From positions 1-64,000 of the forward strand of contig JAWRVZ010000139.1 in assembly GCA_037043235.1 (NCBI GenBank): DNA of 64,000 nucleotides, read 5' to 3'. The position numbers and the translations under genes are program-made. A model generated the notes under the pieces. It made no database searches, was not told the origin of the DNA, and worked only from the letters and a program-made list of their open reading frames with translations. Shown piece by piece: positions 49,301 to 59,880 of this stretch (its first letter is position 1; every line of letters starts with the position of its first letter). This DNA comes from Rhodeus uyekii (lineage: Eukaryota > Chordata > Actinopteri > Cypriniformes > Acheilognathidae).

Positions 49301-50944
49301 GTCCTGTATCGTGCCAGCAAAGATAACGTGACTGGAAAGAAACGCTTACAGTATGTAGTTCCATCCTCTTTCGTCACACAGGTGATGACAGGCGTTCATG
49401 ATGAAGCAGGGCACCAGGGTCAAAGTAGAACTCTGTATCTGGCAAGACAAAGATTCTTTTGGGTCGGGTTGGAGCGTGATGTTCGTGGGTACGTCAAATG
49501 TTGTAAGCGCTGCGTCGTCAGCAAAACACCCGAACCTGAAGGTAGGGCCCCGTTAGAGAGCGTGAAAACGTCTAGTCCAATGGAGTTAGTATGCATCGAT
49601 TTTTGGACCGCAGAAAGCTCAAAAGGTCATAATGTAGATGTGTTGGTCGTAACTGATCACTTTTCCCGAATGGCTCACGCGTTCCCGTGTCGTAACCAGT
49701 CCGCAAAGCAGGTAGCGCGGCAGTTGTGGGACCGGTATTTTTGTGTGTATGGGTTCCCTGATAGGATTCATTCGGATCAAGGGGCAAACTTTGAGAGTCA
49801 GCTGATCCGAGAATTGTTACAGGTTGCTGGAGTAAAAAAGTCCAGAACAACTGCTTACCATCCCATGGGGAATGGCAGCGTTGAACGTTTCAATAGAACA
49901 TTGGGCAACATGATCCGAGCACTGCCCCCAAGGTCCAAAGAAAAGTGGTCACAGTTGCTACAGACACTGACTTTTGCGTATAATTGTACTGCCCATGAGT
50001 CCACTGGTTACGCCCCATTCTACTTGATGTTTGGCAGAATCCCAAAGTTGCCAATTGATGTGATGTTTGCAAATGTTGAGAGAGACTGCGATGTTGTTGA
50101 TTACGACAAGTATGTGAAAAGGCTGAGAGACAACTTGAAAGAAGCTCTGACTGTTGCTCAGGGGAATGTTGATGCCAGTCAACAACGTCAGACTGAGTTG
50201 TATAACAAAAGAACGAAGGGTTGTAGCATTGAGTTGGGTGATCAGGTTCTGCTGGCCAACAAAACCGAACGGGGAAAAAGGAAATTGGCAGACAAATGGG
50301 AGTCCACACCATATAAAGTGATGGCAGTGAACCCCCAGTGCCATATTTACCGTATACGTAACACCAAAACGGGTTTGGAGAAAACTGTTCATCGCAATTT
50401 GCTGTTACAAGCGAACTTCCTGCCACTTGGGTTGGAAGAACCAGATTTATGTGGGGATGATGGTGAATCAGTCATCAGCAGTAGGGATGTGTCCATGATT
50501 GCTGGTGAACCTACATCTGAGTTGTGTTCTTCGTCTGAGCGAGTTGCAAGTTGGGTGGAAGATACTGTAGCTTCTGATGATTCTCAGCATGGATTATCTT
50601 GTGGATCTGATAGTATTGATTCACTGGATGTAGTCCCTGGGTCGTTGGAACAGGAACAATTGGTGTCAATTGATGGCTCTGTCAAGGAGAACAGCAACGT
50701 AAGTGGTCCAGATGGAAGACCTGATTATGGTTCTTGCAGTTCGCTTTTTGATACAGTTCTCAGTGAAGACCATCGTGTTTCACCTACTAAAGTTGTTGAG
50801 CCACCGCCTGGAAAAGAGGAAACGAGAGTTCGGACCAGAGCGGGTAGAACAGTGAAACCAGTTAACAGATTGATCGAGAGTATGACTCAATCCATAAAAA
50901 TTTTGAATCCGGTTGGTGAAGTTGTAAGATCTTTATTGAGATAA
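46334..50944 (+). CDS. pol: Gypsy pol polyprotein (PR-RT-RNaseH-IN)
   Basis: Open frame -1 relative to gag. With residues counted from codon 46370: protease DTGS at 62-65; reverse transcriptase with catalytic YLDD at 534-537; RNase H with STDAS, Asp about 708, and WTDNN; integrase zinc finger from His about 1010 to CCKRC about 1044-1048; catalytic triad Asp 1077 (CIDFW), Asp 1136 (SDQGANF) and Glu 1172 (GSVERFN), spacing D-X35-E. A GPY/F-like C-terminal module (DKWESTPYKV) follows, then about 130 acidic, Ser-rich residues of unknown role. The PR-RT-RH-IN order marks a Gypsy (Metaviridae-type) element. All catalytic residues are present. The minus-strand open frames opposite are shadows. Confidence 0.95.
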   Translation, partial: GKLVHSHQGGNHVGVLSQPLTSEDDPMVIYSSHCQAESGGSVIFQNIAKLERADSLFYTDVLVNDTVTCQGLLDTGSMACTINEETEQRLLDACGTLESEQPHADVLLVGCGGVRVKPKCIHQLKICVYGHSVIVPTLVVPGQKDQLIIGTNVIKFVLSQLKQSQSYWRVMNQPNSTKEPEIQQLLSMLSGHNRWEGSSIPTVVGTVKLTQAVTLLPQREHLVWGRLPTSSTISVGSTVLIEPSKAQPHQKGVLVGRVIATLPGDRWVPVKVINPSSEPITLRRNAKIAEVSPVLAVEDLGALSEHGDGETLSVQNQSVSCSVDADSPISDVRSILQKLGLGDLDIDSCEVTPYWKSQILQLVQKYQDVFSKHKLDCGKAKEFIHKIHLSDARPFRLPYRRVPPAQYQTLRKVLSEMEEQEIIRKSCSEWTSPLVLVWKKSGDLRVCVDYRWLNARTIKDAHPLPHQADCLAALGGNAIFSVMDLTSGFYNIAMAEDDKKFTAFTTPMGLYEFNRLPQGLCNSPASFMRLMTNIFGDQNFLTLLCYLDDLLVYAPDESEAIKRLETVFGRLREHGLKLAPKKCHFLQRSVRFLGHIIDSSGVATDPEKVSAIEAVMECDLMMDDGVTPSQRKIKSFLGMVLYYQRFIQNCSTIAKPLFTLTAATRGKKPSRKGAATFRKLSPGDWKEEHSSAFQQLKAALMNSVVLSHPDFSRPFVLSTDASMDGLGAVLSQISEGETRARPIAFASKSLSRAQTKYPAHRLEFLALKWSVCDKFSHWLKGHEFVVWTDNNPLTYILTKPKLDACEQRWVSKLAPYWFSIKYIPGSKNVVADALSRQPFIQNRVSQRLLNEPYGSLLEEAEEFEKDTVQDAFRLSACIQSVEATSNCLLSSAEVSAVLEGHSDWEVGVEARAISCITQDTQHLSPAGQCPLPVFSLEELRERQHNDPCLSRVLFYIQRGKRASRRERAGETYKVLRVLKQWDRLKILDGVLYRASKDNVTGKKRLQYVVPSSFVTQVMTGVHDEAGHQGQSRTLYLARQRFFWVGLERDVRGYVKCCKRCVVSKTPEPEGRAPLESVKTSSPMELVCIDFWTAESSKGHNVDVLVVTDHFSRMAHAFPCRNQSAKQVARQLWDRYFCVYGFPDRIHSDQGANFESQLIRELLQVAGVKKSRTTAYHPMGNGSVERFNRTLGNMIRALPPRSKEKWSQLLQTLTFAYNCTAHESTGYAPFYLMFGRIPKLPIDVMFANVERDCDVVDYDKYVKRLRDNLKEALTVAQGNVDASQQRQTELYNKRTKGCSIELGDQVLLANKTERGKRKLADKWESTPYKVMAVNPQCHIYRIRNTKTGLEKTVHRNLLLQANFLPLGLEEPDLCGDDGESVISSRDVSMIAGEPTSELCSSSERVASWVEDTVASDDSQHGLSCGSDSIDSLDVVPGSLEQEQLVSIDGSVKENSNVSGPDGRPDYGSCSSLFDTVLSEDHRVSPTKVVEPPPGKEETRVRTRAGRTVKPVNRLIESMTQSIKILNPVGEVVRSLLR

Positions 50945-51229
50945 AAATGTATTGTACAAGAGAGGATTTTTGGTTTCTAGTTTAAATTGTAGAATTGAAC
51001 ATCTTTGAGTTAATACACTACTGCATGTATTTGTTCTAGACAAGAGATGAGTTCATCTGTTGAAGAGTGTTTAAGGCACCTTTTGCGAGTGACTATAATA
51101 GGCCTGATCAACCTGCTGTAGTTACTTTCCCTACTAGTGGGAAACATATTTTGTTGCACAATATTCTGGATAATAGTTGGTCTGATTAAGTGTATCCTAT
51201 CCCTGTAATGGACAAAATTTGTGGAGTTC

Positions 51230-51240
51230 AGGGGGGAGAA
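51230..51240 (+). other. Polypurine tract of the Gypsy element
   Basis: AGGGGGGAGAA directly before the right LTR; the expected plus-strand primer. The 285 bp between pol and this tract hold no gene. Confidence 0.85.
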
Positions 51241-52475
51241 TGTAGCCGGTGTGAAAAAGATTTTAAAAAAAAAAACTCATTTATTTGTTCTAATTTTTTC
51301 TACAATAATTGTGTAAATTAGTTTTATTTTGTTTAAAGTAATTGTTTTAATTTCTTATTTTTGTAATTAGTGTGAATTATTGAACTTCACGAAATTTTGT
51401 TGTTTTTCTATTTTGTTTATAGTGTACAAGTGTGTTGTTTGTGGGACTATTTTATTTGAACATTGTTGAGGAGGGATATTGGCGGAATAATCACAGAGTT
51501 TTCCATATGCGCGTCACCCAATAGTCTCAGTCTATCTGCGAGACTGGAGGATGCGCACTGTATGGCTCTCTCACGTCGAGCTCTGGTATAGTGACGGTTG
51601 TTTTAATACATGTTTAGCGAAAGATTAATATAATTAATCGATTGTCATTTTTACTTTTGTTAGTCATGTTTAAAATGTATTATTTTGTATGTCATTTGAT
51701 TTTTGTGGAGTGTATTATGGCGCTAATTGAGTTTCATTGTATGTGCAGAGTAAATATCAGAGAGAGAGAGAAGCTACTGATTGTTCTACTATTTCATTTC
51801 TTCTCATTACAGGTATGTTAATATGGTTTTGTTTAAAATCGAGTGATTATTTTGAATTGTTGATTAATATGTAGCGCGTTATTAGAGCGAGAATGTGTTG
51901 CACGTGTAGAATGTGACGCACGTGGTGCGGCCTACACGTTGCTATATATATACGGTATGGTGCGTTATACAATTTCATTCTAAATTGATTTGTGATTTGT
52001 AATAACAAGGTTATATATAGTTAATATTGTCGTAACAATATAGTGAACGCTATAATTAACATTCATGTCAGTGATGTTATATGCTATGTGTTATGTATGT
52101 ATGTATATATATATATATATGTATATGTATATGTATATATATATATGTTTATACTGTGTATTCTTTATGCACTGTTGAATTATATTAATAATTGTTAATG
52201 TACATTTTATAGAGTAAGAAATGTTATATTTATGTTTTTGTTGTTAATGTTTCTATTTTATTTTTTTGGTTAAATATGATTAGTCAGTCTATCTGCGAGA
52301 CTGGAGGATGCGCACTGTATGGCTCTCTCACGTCGAGCTCTGGGTAAATATCAGAGAGAGAGAGAAGCTACTGATTGTTCTACTATTTCATTTCTTCTCA
52401 TTACAGTAAAAAAAAATCATCTGAAGTCAAGTGTTCGTGTGGTTTATGGGTGAAGACCGGTTCAAGTCCGTTACA
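51241..52475 (+). repeat. Right LTR of the Gypsy element
   Basis: 1235 bp, same ends and internal A/B duplication as the left copy. Differences seen include CTACTGATTG for CTAATGATTG, GATTAATAT for GATTATTAT, and a different AT-repeat length. Confidence 0.95.
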
Positions 52476-52639
52476 CTGTCGCATCATCCAGGTGGATGCT
52501 GCACACCGGCGGTTGAGGAGATCCCCCCCCCCCTCCCAAGCGCTTTGAGCTTGGTAAAAAGCGCTATATAAATGTAACTGATTATTATTATTATTATTAT
52601 GTAAAATGATTGTTAGGCTGCATAATTTAGGTCAGCCGG

Positions 52640-53125
52640 AACCGGGAACATTCCCATAACATCTGATGTACTCGATACATCAGAAGAAGAATGGCATCTA
52701 CGCTGATATTGGTCTCTGTTTATTCCGAGGTTACCATGGTCAGCCGGATCCGGGCCGTATCCAGATCAGATGAAGGACCTGGACACGAGCACAGCACTGC
52801 CCTGAAGTGTCTGCGGAGACCGTGACTCTACTAAACCCTCCCCTGTGTAGATCATGAACCCATCTCCAATCGGACCAAATTAGACTTATTATTAGATATT
52901 AGACTTGAATTATCAATAAAATAATAAAACTATCAATCAATCAAATCGATCAATAATCATAACTTAACACTTAATATTCATCAATTGTATTAATTTGCCT
53001 ACTCTTTTAAGGCTGCCGTTCAGCCAAACAAACTTTGTTTATAATGTTTTCATGTGTGCACTGTAAAGCTGTTTTGAAACAATCTGTATTGTAAAAAGCG
53101 CTATATAAGTAAAGGTGACTTGACT
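52640..53125 (+). mobile_element. LINE 3'-end-type fragment (L2/CR1-like)
   Basis: Contains GGTCAGCCGGATCCGGGCC, CTTAACACTTAATATTC and the tail GTAAAAAGCGCTATATAAGT ending in (GACTT)n. From 52964 it parallels 29877-30033 (AGCTGCTGTTCAGCCAAA, CACTGTAAAGCTG). No coding frame remains. Confidence 0.65.
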
Positions 53126-54240
53126 TGACAAGACAAACGAGGTGACGCAACAGGTGAGAATCACATGGGAAAACACGGAAGGGAACAGGAAGTGTATGAA
53201 TTGCACAACTGACAAAAAGTGCACGACAGACAGGAATGGGTGAATGGAGTATATAATGGAACAGCAGACAGGGGAACTGAGGCATTACATCCCCACCCCT
53301 CATGACACTCCTCACGCACCCAAAATGACAGAAAGAAGCAAGAAGTGGAGGTGGTGGTTTGTCACCAAGAAAACCATGGTAGACCTGATGGTGGAGAGAG
53401 CAACAGTGGGTTAGAGGTTTCTGGAGTATTGAAAAACGTAGAGAGTGGCTGAGCAGCTTGCAGTGTGGGGATCTTCTGGAAATCCATCCGGGCTTATGCT
53501 GTTAGATATGCTGGCAGAGATGCAGACATCTGGAGTCAGGAGTTATGACCAAGGTAGTCAAGGAAGAGAACACTGCTCTACGAGACTCCTCCTACTACTG
53601 CTGTAGGAGTAGACCCCTTCTTCCTCTTTTGCCTACTCCTTAATTCTGGGATCAAAATGGTGCCCGTACTGAAGTAAGTGGAGGATTCTGGTTTGAGCTC
53701 TGCGAATGGAGCGGGCTTGTTGGCTGGAGTGGATGAAACTACAGGATTGACTTCAGTGGCCCATACAATGGGGTTTGGTATGGTCTCACTGGTTGTGACA
53801 GGAGCTGTCAAGTGTATAGAAACAAAGCCCTTTCTCAATCCCTCTTGTACTGACATTATTAGAGGGTCTACCAACTTCATCAGAAATCAGATACATACTT
53901 GCAGAAATGTCCTTCCTGGACTTGGGTATGGGAAACCTGAAGCTGACTCCTGGGCAGAGAATGAACTCTGGCCTCCTGAACTTGATGTGATGATGGTGCA
54001 TGACTTGGGAGGAGTTCCGAGCCAGGTGGTGTTTTGGTGGTGATGACCACTGACACCTGGAGGACTGGAGCGGATTCAGGTGGTGTAATGGTGTCCTCAA
54101 CTGATTCACCTACGGTGAAAGAGGATCCACTCAGCCACAGCACATATTCAATGTATTGCTCCAGGGAACACATGGTAGCATCCGCTGGTATTTGTCCAAT
54201 CCACTCCAGATGACTCCAGTAATATCGTTACATGGAATCA
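53126..54240 (-). mobile_element. Remnant of a gag-only LTR element, minus strand
   Basis: Reading the minus strand from 54240: a gag-like frame, then a purine-rich ATGAGGGGTGGGGA, then an LTR-like start TGTAATGCCTCAG (about 53292) with ATTATATACT (TATA-like, about 53257) running down to the LINE tail. No 5' LTR was recognised. Same general class as the elements at 28391, 33741 and 40950. Confidence 0.5.
53578..54240 (-). pseudogene. Gag-like remnant (SLEQYIEYVLWLSGSSFTVG)
   Basis: The frame from 54173 starts CSLEQYIEYVLWLSGSSFTV and becomes Pro/Ser-rich; it stops near 53880. A second frame (53880-53578) continues with Pro/Thr-rich sequence and ends RSRQKRKKGSTP. The SLEQYIEYVL motif resembles the end of the capsid-like region in cyprinid gag-only elements (recall). 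Two frames indicate decay. The plus-strand frame at 53678 is a shadow. Confidence 0.5.
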
Positions 54241-54358
54241 GTCTGGTGTGAATAATATGCGCAGACCACTGTCTGACCCATTTGAACTCTCACAGAATAG
54301 TATACATTTAAAATCTCAAATGGTTTGGCAGCCTAGGCATTTTAAACAACGCTGAAAT

Positions 54359-54773
54359 TGTTGAAGTGTTTATTGCACGAATAATAAGTATTTTATCATA
54401 ATTCAACTGTATGATTATACACCATTATTTTATCTGTATGATGATATTCAGCTGAGAAAGTGCTGAGGTCTGCAAAAGGCTGGAAGCACACCCACCTCAC
54501 GGTGTTGGGGGTTGAAGCCATATATGGACATAGAGTGCTGAATTCAGGCCAATTGGACAATGTATGGAGAAAAATAAACAATAACGTAACATGTTTAGAA
54601 TGTCTAGGAACTAGGTATATAATGGGGGATTTCCCTTTCTCGTGAGGAGATCTGCAGATCGACTCGGTTTTGTTTGAAAGAATAAAACCTATATTCTGGC
54701 ATCAAAGACCTTTGAGAAGTGTTATTTGTCTGAAGAGAAAACTACAACACTTGATCCACAACATTTGGCGACC
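54359..54773 (+). repeat. Left LTR of the retrovirus-like element
   Basis: Begins TGTTGAAG, ends CCACAACA. TATATAA at 54616-54622 and poly-A signal AATAAA at 54681-54686, so U3-R-U5 can be placed. Identical to 62099-62513. Confidence 0.95.
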
Positions 54774-54775
54774 CC

Positions 54776-54792
54776 GGCAGGACTGGCTTTGG
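54776..54792 (+). other. Primer-binding site, probably tRNA-Arg type
   Basis: TGGCGACCCCGGCAGGA, two bases after the LTR. The complement ends GTCGCCA, which suits an arginine tRNA acceptor end, but the exact isoacceptor was not matched. Confidence 0.6.
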
Positions 54793-55052
54793 AGCTTCAG
54801 AGATGTTCGATCCACGACGGGGCTTTTCTGAGCGACCAACACAAACTACTGGCCAGGTAAGCAGATTTTGCTTTCACTTTGTGTTGATCGCACAGTTGGC
54901 CTGGGAGTGGTGAGACACTCTAAAAAAGCTTCTCCAAATTAAAGAACTAATTAGAACTAAAAGGGTCTTTGAATCCAGAATAATTGTATGTATGTTTGTT
55001 AGATCTGTGTTTACTGAACCAGTAATGCATGCGCACAGACATCAGGGTATAA

Positions 55053-55612
55053 TACCGCTTCGGGTACCTTAAGGGTTAACGCGAAGGACTGCTTTATAAC
55101 TGATTAATTGTTTTATGTTTGTGTTTCTGGTCGCAATACCGCTCATTTTATATTATATAATGAGGTCCGCATAGGCGAAGAAACTGACGGATTTGATTAA
55201 GATTTCGCGAATACCTCTTTATTACGACCAGAGAATCGTGCACAGCTGTGATTACGGAATAAAGGCAGAATAGGCGAAATAAATTAATAGAAATTCTCTC
55301 GCGTAATACCGCTTCGTTACGTACGCACGAAGGGCTGCACTAGACGGAGAGAATTAAATTAAATCCTTTTATGGTTACCGGTCTATTTCGATAGAAGCTG
55401 CTCGGATAAAAGGTGAAATGAATCGGGAAAACTAAACATTACCAGTAAATTAAAGTTCCTGTGATTACCGCTTCAATTAATTTTGAAGGTCTGCTTGGAC
55501 AGGTGTTGTCTTAATTGGTTGAATTGATTAATCGGAATTAAGTCCTACGTTTTACGTGGGTGAAAGACTTACGGTTACCACTCGTGCACACTGATCACGT
55601 GACGAGGCTCGC
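55053..55612 (+). other. Array of six or seven related hairpins in the leader
   Basis: Repeated pattern TACCG, stem, loop, stem, then a CTGC-like word. Stems: CTTCG/CGAAG (55058-55062, 55082-55086); CTCATT/AATGAG (55142-55147, 55159-55164); CTTCGT/ACGAAG (55312-55317, 55327-55332); TCTAT/ATAGA with a TTCG loop (55382-55395); TTCAA/TTGAA (55472-55476, 55483-55487); CTCGT/ACGAG (55581-55585, 55602-55606). A weaker seventh (CTCT/AGAG) begins at 55212. Trailing words are GACTGC, GTCCGC, GGCTGC, AGCTGC, GTCTGC and GCTCGC. Stem letters differ but pairing is kept. The position between primer site and gag suggests an RNA packaging or translation role (inference). Confidence 0.6.
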
Positions 55613-58600
55613 TCGGGTAAGCAAAATTTGGCATTGTTATTGTGTTGTTAGTAATTTAACTGTGTTAATAAAAGAAAAAGTGTTTTGACTTGGTGAAGAG
55701 CAGAGAAGCTCTCTGTGTGTGTGTGTATTTGGGCTCTGAGTGTGTGGGCTGTAAAAACATAAGCCCTTCTCGCTTGACCGTGACCCCCTCTCCCCCTCTG
55801 ACTGAGGTGGGGGCTTCGCTGGCCATCCGAGGAGGGTTAGAGAATGCTTGTATGAACTCTCTTGGGACAAATCAAATGAGCCCAAGTTAGGCCGAATGAA
55901 CAGAATGCATGAATGAGCTTTTTTGGGACAGATTTATTAGCCCAAAGAGACGGTATGCAAGGAAATAAAGGATTTTTGTGAAAGTTGTGTATGTGCGAGT
56001 GAGAGAGCCATTGTTCAGAAAACAGCCTTGTAAGTTACACTAAAAGGCAGAGGAATACTTGGAGTCTTAGGCTGATGGTAAAATAATTATTGACTACATT
56101 CATCTAAAATAAAACAAATAATAACAGTGAAAAGGAAGTCTATTAGTTTGTTAAGGTAAGAATTTAATGGAAAACTAAATTAAGAGAAATTAAATAAGGA
56201 AAAAAAAAAGATCTTGCTCTTGAAAAAGAATATTTGAAAATTATGAGAAAAAGTTTCTTTAAAAGTATGGATAAAAGAGAAATTATGAAACTCAAGTAGA
56301 ATAATTAGGAAAAAATTATGAAGTGCAATTATGAAGTGATAGAAAACAAAAGGAAAAAAGTCAAGCACATAAATAGAGAACCGATAAATAGAGGAGGACA
56401 AAGTTTGAGATACAGGAGAAGTAAAGAGAATAATAAATAAACAAGAAAAAGTTTATTTATGCTTAAAATTTTACATCTTATTAGAAGGTGTTTAAGAGTT
56501 GTATCTCATTATCCCTGGAGGCAGTGTGTAAAGTGATTCATGGCAGTATAATAACTTGTGTAGCGTTGAATGAGAGAGAGATTGGGTGACCAAATGAAGA
56601 GAAAAATAGTTGAAAGGGAATTCTCTGATGATGGTTGAGGAAAACCTTATTCACCACCACTAGATTATTTTGAACAATGCATGTAAAAATTGAACAAAAA
56701 TAAAAAATTGAACAAAGACTGATTTCACATAGGGAAAATTATTTACTTTATAATACTTTGATAATTGAAGGTAGATTATTGCTGCATAATGCAAAGAAGA
56801 AATAGCTTGCTTTTTTCCTGCAACGAAGAACTTGCTTCAATAAAAACAGAATGGGGGAACTGCTGTTCACCAGTGATATTTTTGTATAAAGGAATTATTG
56901 GAAGAAGAAAAAAAAAAAAAAGTTAGGTTAAAGAAGTGGAATTAAGATAAAGAGCTGATTGCTCAGACAGAATTTAGTTTGGAGTTTTGGAAAGTTCAAT
57001 TTGATTCATGCGGATCTCTTGAGTGTTCAAATTTCAGATGCTTCTGGAATTCTGCCTTGATGAGGGGAAGCAACAAGTGAGAAGGAAAAGACATGTCTGC
57101 AGAGAGAAGAAGAGAGAGTGGGTGATGGGCTTCAAGCCCCTCCCTGAAGAATTCAACACTGTCTGAAAGGACAACATGGAAAAAAGACTGATCATTGCAG
57201 GAGAAGGTGAATCTTTCACTTGAGACTTTTCCTGAGGACAATGAGAACATCCTGAGATACAAAACTGTGGCAAGATACAAGAAAAGCCACAGCTAAGAGA
57301 AACAGAGGAAGACCAACAGGACAAAGAAGACACTGTATCCTACTCTACACCAGGCATTTGAGTAACGTCACAGCCTGATGAAACATGCAGAGCAAGAGCC
57401 AAACGGCTACAACAGACGGATGATCCAAGCAGAAGAACTGACTCCACAAGGCACAGGTGTAGCATCTACAATGATCACAAGAGTGACTGCTTCAAATTTA
57501 GTTAATTATAATATTAACTTAATTTATTCTGATTATTCACTGGTCTCATAGCAGTTCTTTGTATTCTCTGATAAACTAACCTTTCTGCTTTTCAGTAGGA
57601 ACCAATCCAGCCCAATATTAAAAGAGAAAAAAGGAAATTCATTGAGAGACAGAAGTGGGTGCTCAACTCACCAAACAGATCAAACTGAGGCTGGATTTGG
57701 TTTAGTGAGGGTTTAGATGACGTTAAACACTTAGGGCTAAAGACATTATAGTATTATATTTCTGACAAAGAAAAGATTGTTACAAGATCTTCATAAGAAG
57801 AAGTATGGTTAGAAAAATGCTGGTCACTCCATCTTGTTTAATGGTATTTAACTAGATAAATGAATAAAATAATAAATAACTCTAAATTCCAAATTCATGA
57901 AATCAGGAATGCTGTCATCACTGGGGTAATGAGATGGAAATGCTGTTGACCATGGATCCATGATTATGTAGAGATCTTCAATTTTCTTATTCAAAAAATA
58001 CAATAAGCTCATGAGAAGTAACAAAAATAATAGGAAAAAGCTTAATTAGATGAATAATAAATTGTATGAGAAAAATTCACTATGCTTAGGCCTACAATTG
58101 TAAATTATGAGAAAGCAGAAAAAGAGAAAAAGAAAGGTTCGTTGGAGTCTAAAATGAAGTGTAGTGCCTAGATTCAGAAATGTTTGACAAATTGTGTTCG
58201 GACCTAAACTTGTATGTTTCCCATTTAGATTGAAACCTGGGGAGCAGAATCAAAGAGGATATGATGGCAAGCGTGAGTGTGGATGAGCATGAATGGAGTG
58301 AGAGATGGTGTCTGAAAAGACACTAAGGCAAATCAAACATTTTGCCAAAACGGCTGTATTTCAATTTTAATATGTGGGCCCACAGGGCAAATTATGCCCG
58401 AGTAAAATAATGACCATGGATCAATTGGATTAAGATTCCTGGTCAAAACCTAGGTCAATATTGTTGTGGCAGAAAGAAACAAAAGTGCCACATTTGCGCA
58501 GCCTATAACTTTTATTTTTCCTTTACAGAATATCATGAAGGAGCTGATTTTGTGTTAAAAATGTCAAATGTTGCCTTGTAACTATTAACTTGAACAAAGT

Positions 58601-59040
58601 GGGTTGAGTGCTTTCAAAAAACCTAAGAAATTATGAGATGATAGTGAGACTTTAGACAATGAAGTAACTAAGTTGAATTTTCAAATTGTAAAGGATGAAA
58701 TGGCAAATATATTGTTGAAAAATGTAAATCACTAAACTGTGAGAAAGATAATATAAGGGGTAATAAGGGATTAAACTCTGCTGGTAAGAAAGCAGAAGAG
58801 CCTCAGAAAGGGATCAGGACAGCATTCAGCCCACATGAACTTTCCACAGGTCACTAAGAAGGGCAATGAGCAAGATGAGCAGAGGTTATCACTAACAAAA
58901 ACAGTTAAATCTCATTCACAGGTGACACTGGTTCAACTCCAGAAAAGGGTTCCAGGATGGTTAAAAAATACAGTGAGTGTGTGTTGATCTCAAAGGAGGA
59001 TCGTGAATTGATTAGCAGAAGTGACACTTGAACCATTGCC
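55613..59040. other. Interior of the retrovirus-like element without a usable gene
   Basis: AT- and A-rich sequence full of stops in all frames. Possible gag start remnant at 57655-57672 (GTGGGTGCTCAACTCACC, ATG lost). Minus-strand open frames near 57000-57330 look like chance. The area where gag, protease and RT would be expected holds nothing recognisable. Confidence 0.5.
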
Positions 59041-59073
59041 TTAAAATCAACTAAAAGCTATTTTAAACATCGT

Positions 59074-59700
59074 CATTTAAGATGCGCATGGTCTTGACCA
59101 TTGCGCAAGGGGGGAGATGATAAAGAAAATAAAAGACCAAGGATATTGGTCTCCAATATTATTTACATGCTTGTGATAATAGACTTAGCAGATGTGGAAG
59201 CAACACCATCAGCAGATGAAGGAGCAGGAATAGTTATTACATTTCTGTCAAAAGAGGTAATTCCTAGATTTGGAATAACATCAGAAATAAGTTCAAATAT
59301 TCAAAAACCTGTAAAACAAGTTGTGAAACATTTAAGAATAAAACAGAAAATAGGGTGTGTTTATCACCCACAATCGCAAGGGATGGTACAGAGTGTAAAT
59401 GGTACCCTCAAGGCCAAACTTAAGATTTGTGAAAGTACTAAACTTAACTGGATTGATGCTTTAACAGTTGTATTAATGAGTTATCGTATGCAAACTAACA
59501 GTAGTACGCATCTAACACGGTATGAAATGCTTAGGGGTCGACCCATGCATGTGCTATATTGTAGAGGCCCGCACAAAGGACCTGCTTTGGAACAATTGCA
59601 ACTGGAGTTGAGATCGTATATGAGAAAACTAACTGCAGTGCATAAAGTTATATATCGGCAGGAAATTAGAAAGCAGCCCAGTGAGACGGAGACATCGTAG
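59074..59700 (+). pseudogene. Retroviral integrase remnant with lost active site
   Basis: 59074-59170 reads as the end of an integrase zinc-finger region (DHCARGE, DQGYWSP) and then hits stops. The core continues in another frame to 59700: VITFLSKEVIPRFGITSEIS, GCVYHPQSQGMVQSVNGTLK, SSTHLTRYEMLRGRPMHVLY. The second catalytic Asp (SDNG-type motif) is absent, with SEISSN in its place, and the catalytic Glu expected after YHPQSQG is Gln. Enzyme activity is therefore not expected. The apparent start at 59101 is TTG, not an ATG. Confidence 0.75.
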
Positions 59701-59880
59701 TTGTCCCAGGTGATCACGTCTATCTGAGGGTGTTCAGGAGAAAGTGGAATGAGCCAAGGAGAGATGGACCATACAAAGAGGTGACAGCTACAACGACAGC
59801 GGTCCAAGTGGAAGGAAGCACCACCTGGTATCATCTGAATCACTGCACAAGAGTTCCCAGACGTGAAACCAGAGCGCAAG

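Larger units (their letters stand above)
43477..52475 (+). mobile_element. Full-length Gypsy-type LTR retrotransposon
   Basis: 9.0 kb between CTGT target duplications (43473-43476, 52476-52479). LTRs are 1238 and 1235 bp and differ at roughly eight point positions plus simple-repeat length, so the insertion is recent. Order: LTR, tRNA-His-type primer site, gag, -1 frameshift signal, pol (PR-RT-RH-IN), polypurine tract, LTR. No env frame lies between pol and the right LTR. All open frames are intact, so it could be an active copy. Confidence 0.95.
43033..52590 (+). mobile_element. 5S-rRNA-derived SINE (SINE3-like), split by a Gypsy insertion
   Basis: The first half, 43033-43476, has a 5S-like head: GCCATATCACCCTG, GAAGCTAAGCAGGGTTGAGC, TGGTTAGTACCTGGATGGGA, which holds the internal pol III control region. 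The second half, 52476-52590, resumes TCGCATCATCCAGGTGGATG and ends GCGCTATATAAATGTAACTG plus (ATT)n. The CTGT junction is repeated on both sides of the inserted element. This is the zebrafish SINE3 type of structure (family knowledge). Confidence 0.88.

Noticed and set aside
49572..50426. Minus-strand open frames opposite Gypsy pol
   Set aside because: Shadows of a strongly supported pol gene, without family features.
56996..57333. Minus-strand open frames inside the retrovirus-like element
   Set aside because: Overlapping frames of similar length in A/G-rich sequence and no recognisable domain; probably chance.
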